A DNA stretch of 7,214 bases from Anaeromyxobacter sp. (GTDB taxonomy: Bacteria; Myxococcota; Myxococcia; Myxococcales; Anaeromyxobacteraceae). Location of the stretch: the NCBI GenBank assembly GCA_020028115.1, contig JAHWYA010000119.1, positions 1 through 7,214 on the forward strand, written 5' to 3'. This document shows, in pieces, positions 6,021 to 7,214 of this stretch (within the stretch, counting starts at the first letter, position 1; each line of letters starts with the position of its first letter). The notes under the pieces are model-generated. The model did no database searches. It saw only the letters and a list, made by a program, of their open reading frames with translations, and was not told the DNA's origin. The position numbers and the translations under genes are program-made.

Positions 6021-7214
6021 CTAGAAGAAGTTGCCGATCGTGAACTGGAAGTCGAGCGGCTGGTCGATGTAGTTGCCCTGCGCGTCCTTCCGGCGGTTCA
6101 CCGGGAACCCCCACTCGAAGCGGAGCGGCCCGATGGGGCTGAACCAGCGGAGCCCGAACCCGAAGGACTTGTAGAGCGAGAGCGGGACCTCGGGGTCCGA
6201 GTACGCGCCCTTCTTGAAGGAGTTGCCGAGGTCGTAGAAGACGACGCCCTTGATGCCGGCCTCGCCGAAGAGCGGAAACTCGAGCTCGAAGTTGAGGATC
6301 GCCTGCTTGTCGCCGCCGATCGCGACCTCCTGCGTCCCCTGGTCCGGAGCGCCCGGCGGGGCGAGCTGGTCCTCGCGCGGCGCGATGGAGAGGTAGCGGT
6401 ACCCGCGGACCGAGTTGATCCCGCCGACGTAGAAGCGCTCGGAGATCGGCACCTGGTGCTCGGCGTCCCAGTCGCGGATGAGGCCGAGCGTCAGCTTCCC
6501 GCGGGCGACGAGCCCCCGCCAGATCGGGCGGTAGGCGCGCGCGTCGAGGGAGTACCGCGTGAAGAGGTTCACCTCGTTCCCGAAGATCGCGTTCGGCGCG
6601 AGGAGCGGCGGCGCGGCCTCGCCGGAGAGCGCGAGGAAGAACCCGTTCGAGGGGAAGAGGCGGTTGTCGCGCTTGTCCCACTGGAGCGAGAGGCGGACCG
6701 AGCTCGTCGTGCCCGACTTGAACTGGTCGAGCGCGGTCGTGACCGCCTGCGCGGAGGTGACGTCCACCCGCTCGTTCGTGTAGGTCGCGAACACCCGCAG
6801 GTCCTCGAGGTGCCGCGCGAACGACCACCACGGCGCGAGCCCGACGAGCTCGTAGCCCCACGTGAGCGACCCGCCGACCGACCTGCGGGTGAACGTCGTG
6901 TAGATGCCCTCGGTCATGTAGAGGTCGAAGGCGAACGTCCACCGCGTGTCGAGGAAGTACGGCTCGACGAACTGGATCTGCCCGAGCTGGCGGATCTTCG
7001 ACCACTGCACCTGCAGCGAGAGGGTCTGGCCCCAGCCGAAGAAGTTCTGCTGAGAGATCTGCCCGGTGAGGATGAAGTTCTCGTAGGAGGAGAACCCGGC
7101 GCCGAGCTGGAAGGTGCCGGTGGGCCGCTCCTTCACCTCGACGGTGGCGACGATCTTGTCGTCGGCGCTGCCCGGCTTCGTCGTGATCTCCGCCGTCTCG
7201 AAGAACCCGAGGGC
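6021..7214 (-). CDS. bamA: Outer membrane protein assembly factor BamA, C-terminal part
   Basis: BamA is the outer-membrane barrel that folds and inserts other outer-membrane proteins. Only the last 397 residues are in the window; the signal peptide and POTRA domains 1-4 lie beyond the right edge. The first ~30 residues end the last POTRA domain (IVATVEVKERPTG), followed by barrel strand 1 (FQLGAGFSS). Barrel landmarks in order are DKRDNRLFPSNGFF (about 180-193), the loop-6 VRGYR motif (269-273), GGDKQAILNFELEFPLF (300-316), and GLRWFSPIGPLRFEWGFPVN near the end. The protein finishes FQFTIGNFF, a beta-signal with terminal Phe, so the C-terminus is complete. The stop is TAG at 6021-6023. Being first in this cluster with skp next is the usual arrangement. 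Confidence 0.96.
   Translation of the reverse strand, partial: ALGFFETAEITTKPGSADDKIVATVEVKERPTGTFQLGAGFSSYENFILTGQISQQNFFGWGQTLSLQVQWSKIRQLGQIQFVEPYFLDTRWTFAFDLYMTEGIYTTFTRRSVGGSLTWGYELVGLAPWWSFARHLEDLRVFATYTNERVDVTSAQAVTTALDQFKSGTTSSVRLSLQWDKRDNRLFPSNGFFLALSGEAAPPLLAPNAIFGNEVNLFTRYSLDARAYRPIWRGLVARGKLTLGLIRDWDAEHQVPISERFYVGGINSVRGYRYLSIAPREDQLAPPGAPDQGTQEVAIGGDKQAILNFELEFPLFGEAGIKGVVFYDLGNSFKKGAYSDPEVPLSLYKSFGFGLRWFSPIGPLRFEWGFPVNRRKDAQGNYIDQPLDFQFTIGNFF

Noticed and set aside
5407..7005. Minus-strand open frame of 532 codons ending in Skp
   Set aside because: The first ~339 codons are a wrong-frame reading of bamA. A signal peptide and ribosome binding site place the true start at 5988.
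1..7214. Mobile elements, tRNA/rRNA genes, CRISPR arrays or defence genes
   Set aside because: No transposase motifs, terminal repeats, repeat-spacer arrays or RNA gene signatures were seen. Base composition is even across the coding parts.

Overview
The window is very GC-rich (roughly 70% by eye). Codon third positions are strongly G/C, and several starts are GTG or TTG. All supported genes lie on the minus strand, so transcription runs from right to left. Gene content and order are those of the Gram-negative outer-membrane biogenesis cluster. High GC plus lpxI in place of lpxH suggests a deltaproteobacterial-type genome, with Myxococcota (for example an Anaeromyxobacter-like lineage) as one possibility. 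This taxonomic guess is an inference and is not proven by the window.

From position 7214 down to 1973 there is a tightly packed operon: bamA (3' part only), skp/ompH, lpxD, fabZ, lpxA, lpxI, then a small DUF167/YggU-family gene. Gaps are 32, 7, -4, 12, 6 and -4 bases. The two -4 junctions are ATGA (lpxD-fabZ) and GTGA (lpxI-yggU) stop/start overlaps, so translational coupling is likely. BamA inserts outer-membrane proteins and Skp escorts them across the periplasm. FabZ dehydrates 3-hydroxyacyl-ACP, the same intermediate from which LpxA and LpxD take acyl chains. LpxA, LpxD and LpxI carry out three early steps of lipid A synthesis. The lpxB gene that often closes such clusters is not in the window.

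Positions 1782-1972 are non-coding. They contain three short inverted repeats and a locally more AT-rich stretch. A weak terminator for the lpx operon and the promoter/leader of the next gene probably lie here, but no clear promoter could be read.

Positions 1-1781 are one uninterrupted minus-strand reading frame of 593 codons that runs off the left edge. It encodes an exported protein with a signal peptide, about six HAF-type repeats, an OmpL47/Ig-like domain, a putative-Ig (He_PIG) domain, a second Ig-like domain and the start of a third. Its function is unknown. It is the least ordinary part of the window; the rest is a recognisable housekeeping cluster. No RNA genes, mobile elements or CRISPR arrays were seen.
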